Shown here: in pieces, positions 1 to 5,435 of the stretch | How positions within the stretch are numbered: the stretch's first letter is position 1 | How the letters are laid out: each line of letters opens with the position of its first letter | Assembly (NCBI GenBank): GCA_035718045.1 | Contig: DASTHV010000028.1 | Span: 1 to 8,005 of the forward strand | Length of the DNA: 8,005 nucleotides | Direction: 5' to 3' | DNA from: DASTHV01 sp035718045 | GTDB lineage: Bacteria > Patescibacteriota > Saccharimonadia > Saccharimonadales > UBA10212 | The notes under the pieces: generated by a model | Told to the model about the DNA's origin: nothing | The model's input: the letters and a program-made list of their open reading frames with translations, nothing else | The model's database searches: none | Position numbers and translations under genes: made by a program

Positions 1-1
1 C

Positions 2-1165
2 GCCCAAACTTATGAAACGGCCCTTCATAATTATCAGCAGGCCTTAGAGGCTTGTACTCTGCTTATGATTGCCAATGAACGGTCAAATGGTATCGACGAA
101 CAAGAAATCCATAAGCATATAGTCCAAATGAAGTACGGCGAAGACGCCCGCTACGCCGAGCGGATAGTCGACATTAACGATGAAAACTTCAATAACCTGC
201 GCGGCTTCCGTAAAGGCATGGCTAATATGCTGCGCCATTACGCCAACCTGTCTACTCGCAATAAAATACTGCTAGGATTGTTAGTGGGCGTAGGAGTTGG
301 CACGGCTTCGGCACTGACCGGCGGCGGTCTGGCTGTAGTCGTAGCCGGTTCAGCCCTGCGCGTTTCTCAAGGATTAGTCGGCCATCAAGCCAGCTTGCGC
401 AATAATATCAGGCGCAACAATTTAGAAAGACAGCTGGCCCAGATAAGCCAAGAGCAGCAAAGGGCTCTGGGTAGTCTGGGTACTGGCGACTTAGAGACCA
501 GCGGCCGCGGTCTGGCCGGCCAAACCGGCAGTGAACGCAGTGCTTATACTCGGGAAAATATGCGCCGCAACCGGCGCGGAACTTATATCATGCTGGCCGG
601 CGCCGCCTTGGCCGGCGCTGGTATCGCCCATCTGGAAGGCGTAAACGTCATACCGGACACTGGTTGGCTACACCCGCATATCAACTGGCCGAATATCCAT
701 ATACCGGGCATTCATAATCCGTTTGGCGGTCCTGAGCACGCCAACCACATTCCAGGTACTACTACCGGTGGTGGCCCCGGGTTTGGCACCGGCGCCGGCC
801 ACGAAGCCTTAAAACACTTGCCAGATAACTTCAACATGGACACAATCCAAGCCCACAATACAACGGACTTTATCAACCATACATTCGGACATAACGGCTT
901 GCTGGAGCGCCAGGGAATCCACGCCCAAGGTTTGACGCCTGAGAAGTCTAGACACTTGGCCGAGTATCTACAGAATCATCATTGGCACGTGGTAGAAGGC
1001 ATGCAGCCAGGAGGCCCCAACGGCACAGAACAGCACATAGTTGACGCCGCCAGCTGGAAAGACGGTATCCACAATCCGTCGCACGCCGAAGCCTGGACAT
1101 CAAAAGAAGAATTGCAAAACGCCATGAAAATCGCCAGTGAAAAATTCGGAATAACCTTTAGTTAG
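2..1165 (+). CDS. Membrane protein with histidine-rich C-terminal region, 5' partial, function unknown
   Basis: The function is not recognised. The first ATG is at 65, but the same frame stays open to the window edge (codons from base 2) and reads as ordinary protein (AQTYETALHNYQQALEACTL). Only a poorly spaced AGAGG precedes that ATG, so the true start probably lies upstream. Numbering from the ATG at 65: a charged helical part (1-65); a Gly/Ala/Val-rich hydrophobic stretch (about 68-100), long enough for one or two membrane passes; a polar, basic linker (110-172); a second hydrophobic segment (about 173-190); then a tail rich in His, Pro, Gly and Asn. The tail holds 19 histidines between residues 203 and 366 and a Gly-rich linker at about 230-245. 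With two passes both ends would lie on the same side; I infer an extracytoplasmic tail only from its composition. The next gene's ribosome binding site overlaps this stop codon. Confidence is high that it is coding and low on role. Confidence 0.85.
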   Translation, partial: AQTYETALHNYQQALEACTLLMIANERSNGIDEQEIHKHIVQMKYGEDARYAERIVDINDENFNNLRGFRKGMANMLRHYANLSTRNKILLGLLVGVGVGTASALTGGGLAVVVAGSALRVSQGLVGHQASLRNNIRRNNLERQLAQISQEQQRALGSLGTGDLETSGRGLAGQTGSERSAYTRENMRRNRRGTYIMLAGAALAGAGIAHLEGVNVIPDTGWLHPHINWPNIHIPGIHNPFGGPEHANHIPGTTTGGGPGFGTGAGHEALKHLPDNFNMDTIQAHNTTDFINHTFGHNGLLERQGIHAQGLTPEKSRHLAEYLQNHHWHVVEGMQPGGPNGTEQHIVDAASWKDGIHNPSHAEAWTSKEELQNAMKIASEKFGITFS

Positions 1166-1168
1166 GAG
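1164..1168 (+). promoter_or_regulatory. Shine-Dalgarno site AGGAG overlapping upstream stop codon
   Basis: AGGAG sits 8 nt before the ATG at 1177 and shares bases with the TAG stop of the preceding gene (1163-1165). This arrangement typically lets a terminating ribosome restart on the next gene. It supports ATG 1177 as the start and a shared transcript. Confidence 0.75.
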
Positions 1169-1176
1169 ACGCACTA

Positions 1177-1536
1177 ATGAGTAAAGACGACCAATCAACT
1201 ATGCAACCCGAAGACAGATTACTGGCGGCCATGGGCCTGAAGGGCCTGGAAAGCGACGAAAAAGCCGCGGCTCTGCAAGACATTTTATTTACCCTGAACA
1301 CCAGGGTGGGGCGGCGGATGATAGAAGGCTTCAGTCCAGAGCAGGCTGAAGAGTTCGAGCGGCTCAGCCGGCCCGGCACTGACGTAGAAAAACTGATGTA
1401 CTGGATTTCGCTGAACGTACCCAATCATCAGCAGATGATAGAGGAAGAAACCCGCAAAATGCGTGATGACGCCACCAACTTCGCCGATGAAATGATGCAA
1501 AAGGCCGGCCCGGCGCCGCAGGAAAGTAAACAATGA
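1177..1536 (+). CDS. Small DUF5663-like helical protein, paralog 1 of 3
   Basis: A 119-residue soluble, acidic protein without signal peptide or membrane segment. Residues about 12-107 match the two other small proteins in this operon. The shared pattern is a leucine-rich start (DRLL..MGL), then RVG at 43-45, Q..EFE at 56-61, W76, and N.PN at 80-83, followed by a charged helix. From memory this pattern resembles the Pfam family DUF5663, known mainly from Patescibacteria; I could not check it. This copy is the most divergent of the three: it has one or a few extra residues between the FE motif and the Trp, and NPDY-like residues become NVPNH. The start is fixed by a good AGGAG. The TGA stop overlaps a mini-ORF start (ATGA). 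Biochemical role unknown. Confidence 0.88.
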   Translation: MSKDDQSTMQPEDRLLAAMGLKGLESDEKAAALQDILFTLNTRVGRRMIEGFSPEQAEEFERLSRPGTDVEKLMYWISLNVPNHQQMIEEETRKMRDDATNFADEMMQKAGPAPQESKQ

Positions 1537-1574
1537 GTCAATTATTTGACGCGGCTAACAGGGAGGTGAGATAA
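1533..1574 (+). CDS. Possible 13-codon coupling or leader peptide
   Basis: ATG at 1533 overlaps the preceding TGA stop (ATGA, 1533-1536). It opens a 13-codon frame (MSQLFDAANREVR) that ends with TAA at 1572-1574. A purine-rich AGGAAAG about 6 nt upstream could serve as its ribosome binding site. The strong Shine-Dalgarno of the next gene lies inside its last codons, and its stop is 8 nt before the next ATG at 1583. This geometry fits a translated spacer that carries ribosomes from one gene to the next. It could equally be chance in a 46-nt gap, and no homology can be judged at this length. Confidence 0.25.
   Translation: MSQLFDAANREVR
1562..1569 (+). promoter_or_regulatory. Strong but distant Shine-Dalgarno site GGAGGTGA
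   Basis: GGAGGTGA matches eight consecutive bases of the consensus complement to the 16S rRNA 3' end. It ends 13 nt before ATG 1583, and its GGAGG core ends 16 nt before it, both longer than the usual 5-9 nt. An in-frame ATC at 1574 would sit at ideal spacing but is a very rare start codon, so ATG 1583 remains preferred. Restart after the mini-ORF stop at 1572-1574 could explain the spacing. Confidence 0.55.
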
Positions 1575-1582
1575 TCAAGCTT

Positions 1583-2041
1583 ATGTTTCAGCTAGATGAT
1601 AATTTATTAAAAGAACTAGGACTTGGCGACATGCCGGCGGCCGAAAAGAACAAGATGCTGGCCCATATTTATGAGACGCTGGAGCTTAGAGTCGGCATGA
1701 AATTGGCCGAACAAATGACCGACGCCCAACTGGACGAATTCGAAGGATTTATAGATAGGAACGACGAAGCCGGCGCCCTAAAATGGCTGGAGACAAACTT
1801 TCCTGATTACAAGCAGGTGGTAGCCGACGAGTTAGACAAGCTGAAGGGCGAAATTAAAGAACAAGCGCCGCAGATTATGCAGGCCACCATGGCCGATACT
1901 GGCGGTCAGCAACCACCGGCGGCTCCACCGGCCACGGACGATCAACCACCGCAGCCATCACAACCGGCTACCGACAACCCCCAGCCGGCCAGTGACGCCC
2001 CTCAACCATCTCAAGACAACAGTTCTGCTCCGGCTGGATAG
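1583..2041 (+). CDS. DUF5663-like protein with Pro/Gln-rich tail, paralog 2 of 3
   Basis: A 152-residue protein. Residues 1-98 form the same helical domain as its two neighbours, with RVG at 36-38, Q..EFE at 49-54, W68 and N.PDY at 72-76. It aligns without gaps to the paralog at 3889-4230 over this span, so these two are the closest pair. Residues about 105-152 are a low-complexity tail of Pro, Gln, Ala, Asp and Ser, with no predicted structure and no membrane segment. That tail is absent from the other two copies and may be a flexible linker or a binding surface. Assignment to DUF5663 is from memory of the family pattern. No enzymatic motif is visible. The start at 1583 has an unusually distant Shine-Dalgarno. 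The next gene begins 50 nt downstream. Confidence 0.88.
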   Translation: MFQLDDNLLKELGLGDMPAAEKNKMLAHIYETLELRVGMKLAEQMTDAQLDEFEGFIDRNDEAGALKWLETNFPDYKQVVADELDKLKGEIKEQAPQIMQATMADTGGQQPPAAPPATDDQPPQPSQPATDNPQPASDAPQPSQDNSSAPAG

Positions 2042-2064
2042 CCAATCGCTACCAGCAAATCGTT

Positions 2065-2091
2065 AAATAAAAACTAAAAACAAAAATAAAA
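2065..2091 (+). promoter_or_regulatory. A-rich leader without Shine-Dalgarno before the 597-residue gene
   Basis: 22 of these 27 bases are A and none is G, running directly into ATG 2092. There is no Shine-Dalgarno. Unstructured A-rich leaders can recruit ribosomes through S1 or simply by staying open. The stretch could also be an upstream AT-rich promoter element, but I see no convincing -35/-10 pair in the 50-nt gap. Confidence 0.45.
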
Positions 2092-3885
2092 ATGTCCGAA
2101 ACCCTACCATCAAGCCCAGCTACAACAATCCCAGAGGCCGAACAACTGGACTTGACTTCCGAGCAGGGTTGGAACCAACAACTCGACCTGTCGGGTGAAG
2201 CTGGCTGGGCGCCGGAACAGACGAATCTGACCGGCGAACCGGGTTGGAACGGCGGGTCTGCGTCCGCCAGCCCGGAAACCGGCCAGCCGATTTCCCAGCC
2301 GATGGGCCAAGACTCCGAGCAATACCGAACATTAGAGTTTGACGTAGAACAACCAGCTACAGCCAGCTTGGATAGTTTGCCCGAGCCAATTCCGGCCGCG
2401 GAAACCGCGCCGGCAGCCGGCCCCCAGGAGCAAGTCCAACCCCAAGTTCAAGAGCAAGCCAAATCGCTATCGCCTGAAGACCAAAAGCGCATCGCGGGGG
2501 AGGCCAAGGAGTATTTTAATTCGCTGGATAAGTATTTTGACAACAGTGAAGCCAGCCGCGATCCTAAAGCGCCTAAAACCGTGGAACAGATGCGCCAACA
2601 GCTGGCTCAATACGAACAATCGGTCAAAGACGCCTATCTGGAAGAATTTAAGACCCTCGGTATCGAAAACGTCGACGGTAAGTGGGCGATGGCCCCGGAA
2701 ATTATAGACCAGGTCAATGAAGCGATAGCCAAGGCCAAGCAGCAAAAAATCGCCGAATTCGCTCGTCAGCTGCGTTACGGCCCGGAAGAAAATAAAGATA
2801 AGGATGTCAATAAAGCCCGCGAGAGCCTGACCAAACTATTAAATATGTCCGACGAGCAGTTCACGCAGTTGCGACGAGACTGGGAACAACACTCCATCGG
2901 CCGAGCCTACGAAGCCGCTACCAAAGAAGATAAAAACTATAAAGTCGGCGAGCAAAGACAGGCCGCCCGCAGCGAAATTGACCGCCTGCAAGAACAATAC
3001 GGTGGAACGCTGCTAGAAGTGGCGCGTCTGCCCCTGGACAGAGAAGCAGGCGGCCAGACTCGAGCGGCTCTTGATACTTACCTGGAGCGGCAGCGCCAAA
3101 TCAAAAACAGCCCTAACCGATTAGTCGATACTGAAGTAGCTTCGGCTATCAGCCGCGGTCAAGCCGTACGGGATTTAGAAACCCAGCTGAAGCAGAAATA
3201 CCAAGCCGAAGGCCTGGATCCTGTCCAGATCCAGGACCGCCTGGAAGAAAGTCGCGGCGCTCTGCAGAGTTGGGTGGAAAATATCCAAAATGGCCCTAAA
3301 GCCCTGGAAGATTTAAATACATTTGAAGCTCAGCAAGACAAGGAACGCCGCTTAAGCGCCAAGCGCCAAAAGGTCCGTGAATATTTCGCCGCGGTCTTAC
3401 TGCCAAAGGCCGTCAGAGGTGTATTTAACAGGAGCGAAGCTAAAGCCGAGGCCCCAGAGGCTGCGCCTCAAATCGACCTTAAGGAAATGATGGGCCGCGG
3501 CGTGGACCACAACGGCTCGCATACCCGGGCCGGCGGCGAAGCTCTGCTGGGCGGCGGTAGCGGCGGCAGCGGCGAAAGCTTGTGGCGCAAAACCATGGCC
3601 AACGTGGAGTTGGCCCGCAACCTAGGCCGAAACGAAGGCCGCTTGCTGCAAGCTATGATTTACATGGCCCTTGTCCCTAAAGGTTTGGAAGACGGCGCGG
3701 CCGCGGCCTGGCAGGCCATACCTGAAAAGACTAAAAAAGAAGCTCGTAAAAAAATGGTAATGGGTATGTCGGTAACCGCCAGAGCGATAGTCCGGGCCAA
3801 AGTAAAAGCCGTAGAAAAGGCCCGTAAAGCCGGCGCCACCGGCGCGGCGGCCGCGGCCTTAAGAATCGGTACGCTGAGGGCTTAA
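2092..3885 (+). CDS. Large disordered and coiled protein with N-terminal repeats and basic C-terminal tail, function unknown
   Basis: A 597-residue protein I do not recognise. Residues 1-125 are low complexity (Pro, Gln, Glu, Ala) and open with three copies of a QLDLTGExGW-type motif (residues 18-28, 30-40, 43-53). Residues about 126-446 are rich in charged residues, Gln and Ala, with heptad-like Leu/Ala spacing, which suggests long helices or coiled coils. Residues 447-480 are another Ala/Glu/Pro linker, followed by a Gly/Ser stretch (about 481-496). Next comes a short helical segment that includes a modestly hydrophobic patch near 520-530. The last 53 residues (545-597) carry 15 Lys/Arg against 3 acidic residues, plus many Ala, like nucleic-acid- or membrane-binding tails. 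There is no signal peptide and no clear membrane segment. Its position between DUF5663-like genes suggests a scaffold or partner; this is inference. Its start lacks a Shine-Dalgarno. Confidence 0.88.
   Translation: MSETLPSSPATTIPEAEQLDLTSEQGWNQQLDLSGEAGWAPEQTNLTGEPGWNGGSASASPETGQPISQPMGQDSEQYRTLEFDVEQPATASLDSLPEPIPAAETAPAAGPQEQVQPQVQEQAKSLSPEDQKRIAGEAKEYFNSLDKYFDNSEASRDPKAPKTVEQMRQQLAQYEQSVKDAYLEEFKTLGIENVDGKWAMAPEIIDQVNEAIAKAKQQKIAEFARQLRYGPEENKDKDVNKARESLTKLLNMSDEQFTQLRRDWEQHSIGRAYEAATKEDKNYKVGEQRQAARSEIDRLQEQYGGTLLEVARLPLDREAGGQTRAALDTYLERQRQIKNSPNRLVDTEVASAISRGQAVRDLETQLKQKYQAEGLDPVQIQDRLEESRGALQSWVENIQNGPKALEDLNTFEAQQDKERRLSAKRQKVREYFAAVLLPKAVRGVFNRSEAKAEAPEAAPQIDLKEMMGRGVDHNGSHTRAGGEALLGGGSGGSGESLWRKTMANVELARNLGRNEGRLLQAMIYMALVPKGLEDGAAAAWQAIPEKTKKEARKKMVMGMSVTARAIVRAKVKAVEKARKAGATGAAAAALRIGTLRA
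2143..2250 (+). repeat. Three in-frame repeats encoding QLDLTGExGW-type motif
   Basis: The protein repeats at residues 18-28 (QLDLTSEQGWN), 30-40 (QLDLSGEAGWA) and 43-53 (QTNLTGEPGWN), with periods of 12 and 13 residues. Invariant positions are Q, L, E, G and W. The DNA copies at 2143-2175, 2179-2211 and 2218-2250 differ at many third positions, so the amino-acid pattern appears to be under selection rather than being a fresh duplication. The embedded Leu, acid and Trp pattern in a disordered region resembles a multivalent docking motif. Confidence 0.85.
3876..3880 (+). promoter_or_regulatory. Shine-Dalgarno-like GAGGG inside upstream gene end
   Basis: GAGGG lies within the last codons of the 597-residue gene, 8 nt before ATG 3889. 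The two genes are separated by only 3 nt, so translation is probably coupled. Confidence 0.55.
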
Positions 3886-3888
3886 CCT

Positions 3889-4230
3889 ATGCAAACGGAC
3901 GACCCAAATTTATTAGAGGATCTAGACCTTAGTTCATATAGCCCAAAGCAAGCGCAAGCAATAGCCCAAAACATCTACGCTGCCCTAGAAGATAGGGTAG
4001 GCGACCAGGTGGCCAATTTGATTAGCGATGAACAATTCGACCAATATGAAGTATTGATAGACCAGGCCGATGACCAAAAACTGGATCAATGGCTGGACGC
4101 CAACGTGCCAAACTACGACCAGCTAGTTGAAATCACCCTGCAAAGCCTAAAACAAGAATTCCAAGCCAACCCGACGGCATTCCTAGCAAGCTTAGAAAAT
4201 AACCAAAACGAATTAACCGCCCCTGTTTAA
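3889..4230 (+). CDS. Small DUF5663-like helical protein, paralog 3 of 3
   Basis: A 113-residue acidic soluble protein made almost entirely of the shared domain. It has RVG at 36-38, Q..QYE at 49-54 (Tyr replacing the Phe of the others), W68 and N.PNY at 72-76. These positions are the same numbers as in the 1583-2041 paralog, so the two align without gaps. It lacks that paralog's Pro/Gln tail and ends in a short Asn/Gln-rich stretch. It is separated from the other two copies by the 597-residue gene and is the last gene of the operon. The DUF5663 assignment is recalled from the family pattern and not verified. No catalytic motif is seen; a binding or adaptor role is the most I would infer. Confidence 0.87.
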   Translation: MQTDDPNLLEDLDLSSYSPKQAQAIAQNIYAALEDRVGDQVANLISDEQFDQYEVLIDQADDQKLDQWLDANVPNYDQLVEITLQSLKQEFQANPTAFLASLENNQNELTAPV

Positions 4231-4282
4231 TTTGAACACTAAAATTATTCAATGTTTATCAGTAAAGGGTCGCAAAACTAAC

Positions 4283-4311
4283 TTGATTAATTATAGTTTT
4301 TATGGTAAAGT
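4283..4311 (+). promoter_or_regulatory. Candidate sigma70-type promoter for the sigma factor gene
   Basis: TTGATT (4283-4288) and TAAAGT (4306-4311) are separated by 17 bp. A TGG just before the second hexamer gives an extended -10. Each hexamer matches four of six consensus bases. A start near 4318 would give a leader of about 26 nt that begins at the hairpin. The 113-nt gap (4231-4343) contains no convincing terminator, so read-through from the upstream operon is also possible. Confidence 0.4.
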
Positions 4312-4318
4312 AATAAAT

Positions 4319-4334
4319 TGAGCCTGGAAGCTCA
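4319..4334 (+). promoter_or_regulatory. Small 5' hairpin with ribosome-binding-like loop
   Basis: TGAGC (4319-4323) pairs with GCTCA (4330-4334) around a CTGGAA loop. The only Shine-Dalgarno-like bases before ATG 4344, GGAAG, fall in the loop and the first stem base, 13 nt from the start. No U-run follows, so it is not a terminator. It may cap the mRNA 5' end or modulate initiation, or be chance. Confidence 0.3.
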
Positions 4335-4343
4335 TTTAATATT

Positions 4344-5435
4344 ATGCGCAAAATATTAGATTTTGATGCCGCCTATTCTCCTGAAAGCAGGATAGACACA
4401 GTGAATTCTTATGCAGAGGCTTGGCCGGTTGCCGAGTCGGCTAAGTATTATCAAAAACAAGTCAGCCAATTAGATCTTCTAGACGATCGGCAGACCCGTA
4501 GACTGGCATACCAGATACAGTTAGCTAAGTCTGTAGAACCTAAGCTTGAGTTCGCTCGTTGGGCTGAGCTATCAAAGGATGAAGCTTACCGTAGAATCGA
4601 AACACTAGTAAAAGAAGGTCGGGTCGCCAAGAATCAATTAACTACCGGTTATCTACGTTTAGTCACCTATGTAGCAAGACTAACGATGGGCTGGTTACCA
4701 TACGGCTCTAATGGCTACAAGGAAGAGGCACGAACGAATGGCGAAGACGATGAAGAAAAAGTCGTACCCCAACGCTCCGAATCAGTTTTCAAAGGAAATA
4801 TCGTGGCCGATCTATCGGTTTTTAAAACAGCGCCTTTGCCGCTGGAAGACCGCATCCAGGTTGGTACGGAGGGGTTAATGGAGGCCGCCGAAAAATATGA
4901 CCCCAGCTCGAATGCTAAATTTATAACCTATGCTTGGTGGTGGATTGAAAGTGAAATTCTAAGAACGATAGCTTTAGACAAAGTCATCCATATTCCGGTG
5001 GATAAGGTAGAAATGTTAAGAAATGTCCGGGCACAAAATGACAAGCTTTCCCAAGAACTGGGCCGCAGCCCCACAGGCGACGAGTTATCCGAAGCCGTAA
5101 GTCATATAAAGGGGATCAACCAGCATATAAAAGCCAAAAACGCCGACTCTGTGGCCGCCTTCCATCAATTGGACGAAAGTACCTACGACCGAACTGATCT
5201 AACTGAAAGTGAGATTGTTGAACAAATAATGCGGGAAGAAGCGGTTGATAAGGCCTTGGAAACACTGCCGGAGCGGGAAAGAGACATAATAGCCATGAGA
5301 TATGGTTTCGTAGGTGGAGAACCAATGACGCTAGAGGAGATTGGTAGTCAAATCGGTGCAACAAGAGAAAGGGTGAGACAACTGGAATACCAGGCTTTGG
5401 GCCGTTTGGCGGCGTATGTTCCAACCTGGAACTAA
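4344..5435 (+). CDS. Divergent RNA polymerase sigma70-family factor with insertion between regions 2.1 and 2.2
   Basis: A 363-residue sigma factor that directs RNA polymerase to promoters. Visible regions: 1.2 (about 35-63), 2.1 (93-114), 2.2 (167-190), 2.3-2.4 (191-220), 3 (220-255, with the ELGRSPTGDEL signature) and 4 (about 300-357, ending in a TRERVRQ helix). Region 1.1 is absent. Residues 115-166 separate regions 2.1 and 2.2, where RpoD has about seven residues, so some 45 acidic, Gly-rich residues are inserted. Aligned with E. coli RpoD (numbering recalled), the melting aromatics are kept (F193, Y196, W199, W200). The -12 readers Q437 and T440 become S203 and L206, R436 becomes E202, and the core-contact E407 becomes V173. 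The -35 readers R584, E585, R588 and Q589 are all kept. This suggests an alternative (group 2-like) sigma with shifted -10 preference. It converges on fmt with overlapping stops. Confidence 0.92.
   Translation: MRKILDFDAAYSPESRIDTVNSYAEAWPVAESAKYYQKQVSQLDLLDDRQTRRLAYQIQLAKSVEPKLEFARWAELSKDEAYRRIETLVKEGRVAKNQLTTGYLRLVTYVARLTMGWLPYGSNGYKEEARTNGEDDEEKVVPQRSESVFKGNIVADLSVFKTAPLPLEDRIQVGTEGLMEAAEKYDPSSNAKFITYAWWWIESEILRTIALDKVIHIPVDKVEMLRNVRAQNDKLSQELGRSPTGDELSEAVSHIKGINQHIKAKNADSVAAFHQLDESTYDRTDLTESEIVEQIMREEAVDKALETLPERERDIIAMRYGFVGGEPMTLEEIGSQIGATRERVRQLEYQALGRLAAYVPTWN

Noticed and set aside
1158..1533. Minus-strand open frames of 88 and 82 codons opposite the first small DUF5663-like gene
   Set aside because: They are antisense to a well-supported gene with a good ribosome site, and their proteins show low-complexity, unpatterned composition.
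1534..1575. UGA read as glycine, as in some CPR lineages
   Set aside because: Reading through the TGA at 1534 gives a short unrelated stretch and then another TGA, while the gene ends naturally at the first one.
2110..2745. Minus-strand open frames of 70-92 codons within the 597-residue gene
   Set aside because: They are shadow frames caused by GC-rich codons on the coding strand; no start context or recognisable motif.
4231..4343. Rho-independent terminator after the five-gene operon
   Set aside because: Only weak inverted repeats with bulges or long loops are present, and none is followed by a T-run.
4690..4842. Sigma insertion as an intron, frameshift or inserted mobile element
   Set aside because: The frame runs through without a stop, there are no flanking repeats, and alignment resumes cleanly in region 2.2, so it is treated as a protein insertion.
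5116..5424. Minus-strand frame of 102 codons over the sigma factor region 4
   Set aside because: It overlaps highly conserved sigma sequence on the other strand and has no protein-like pattern.
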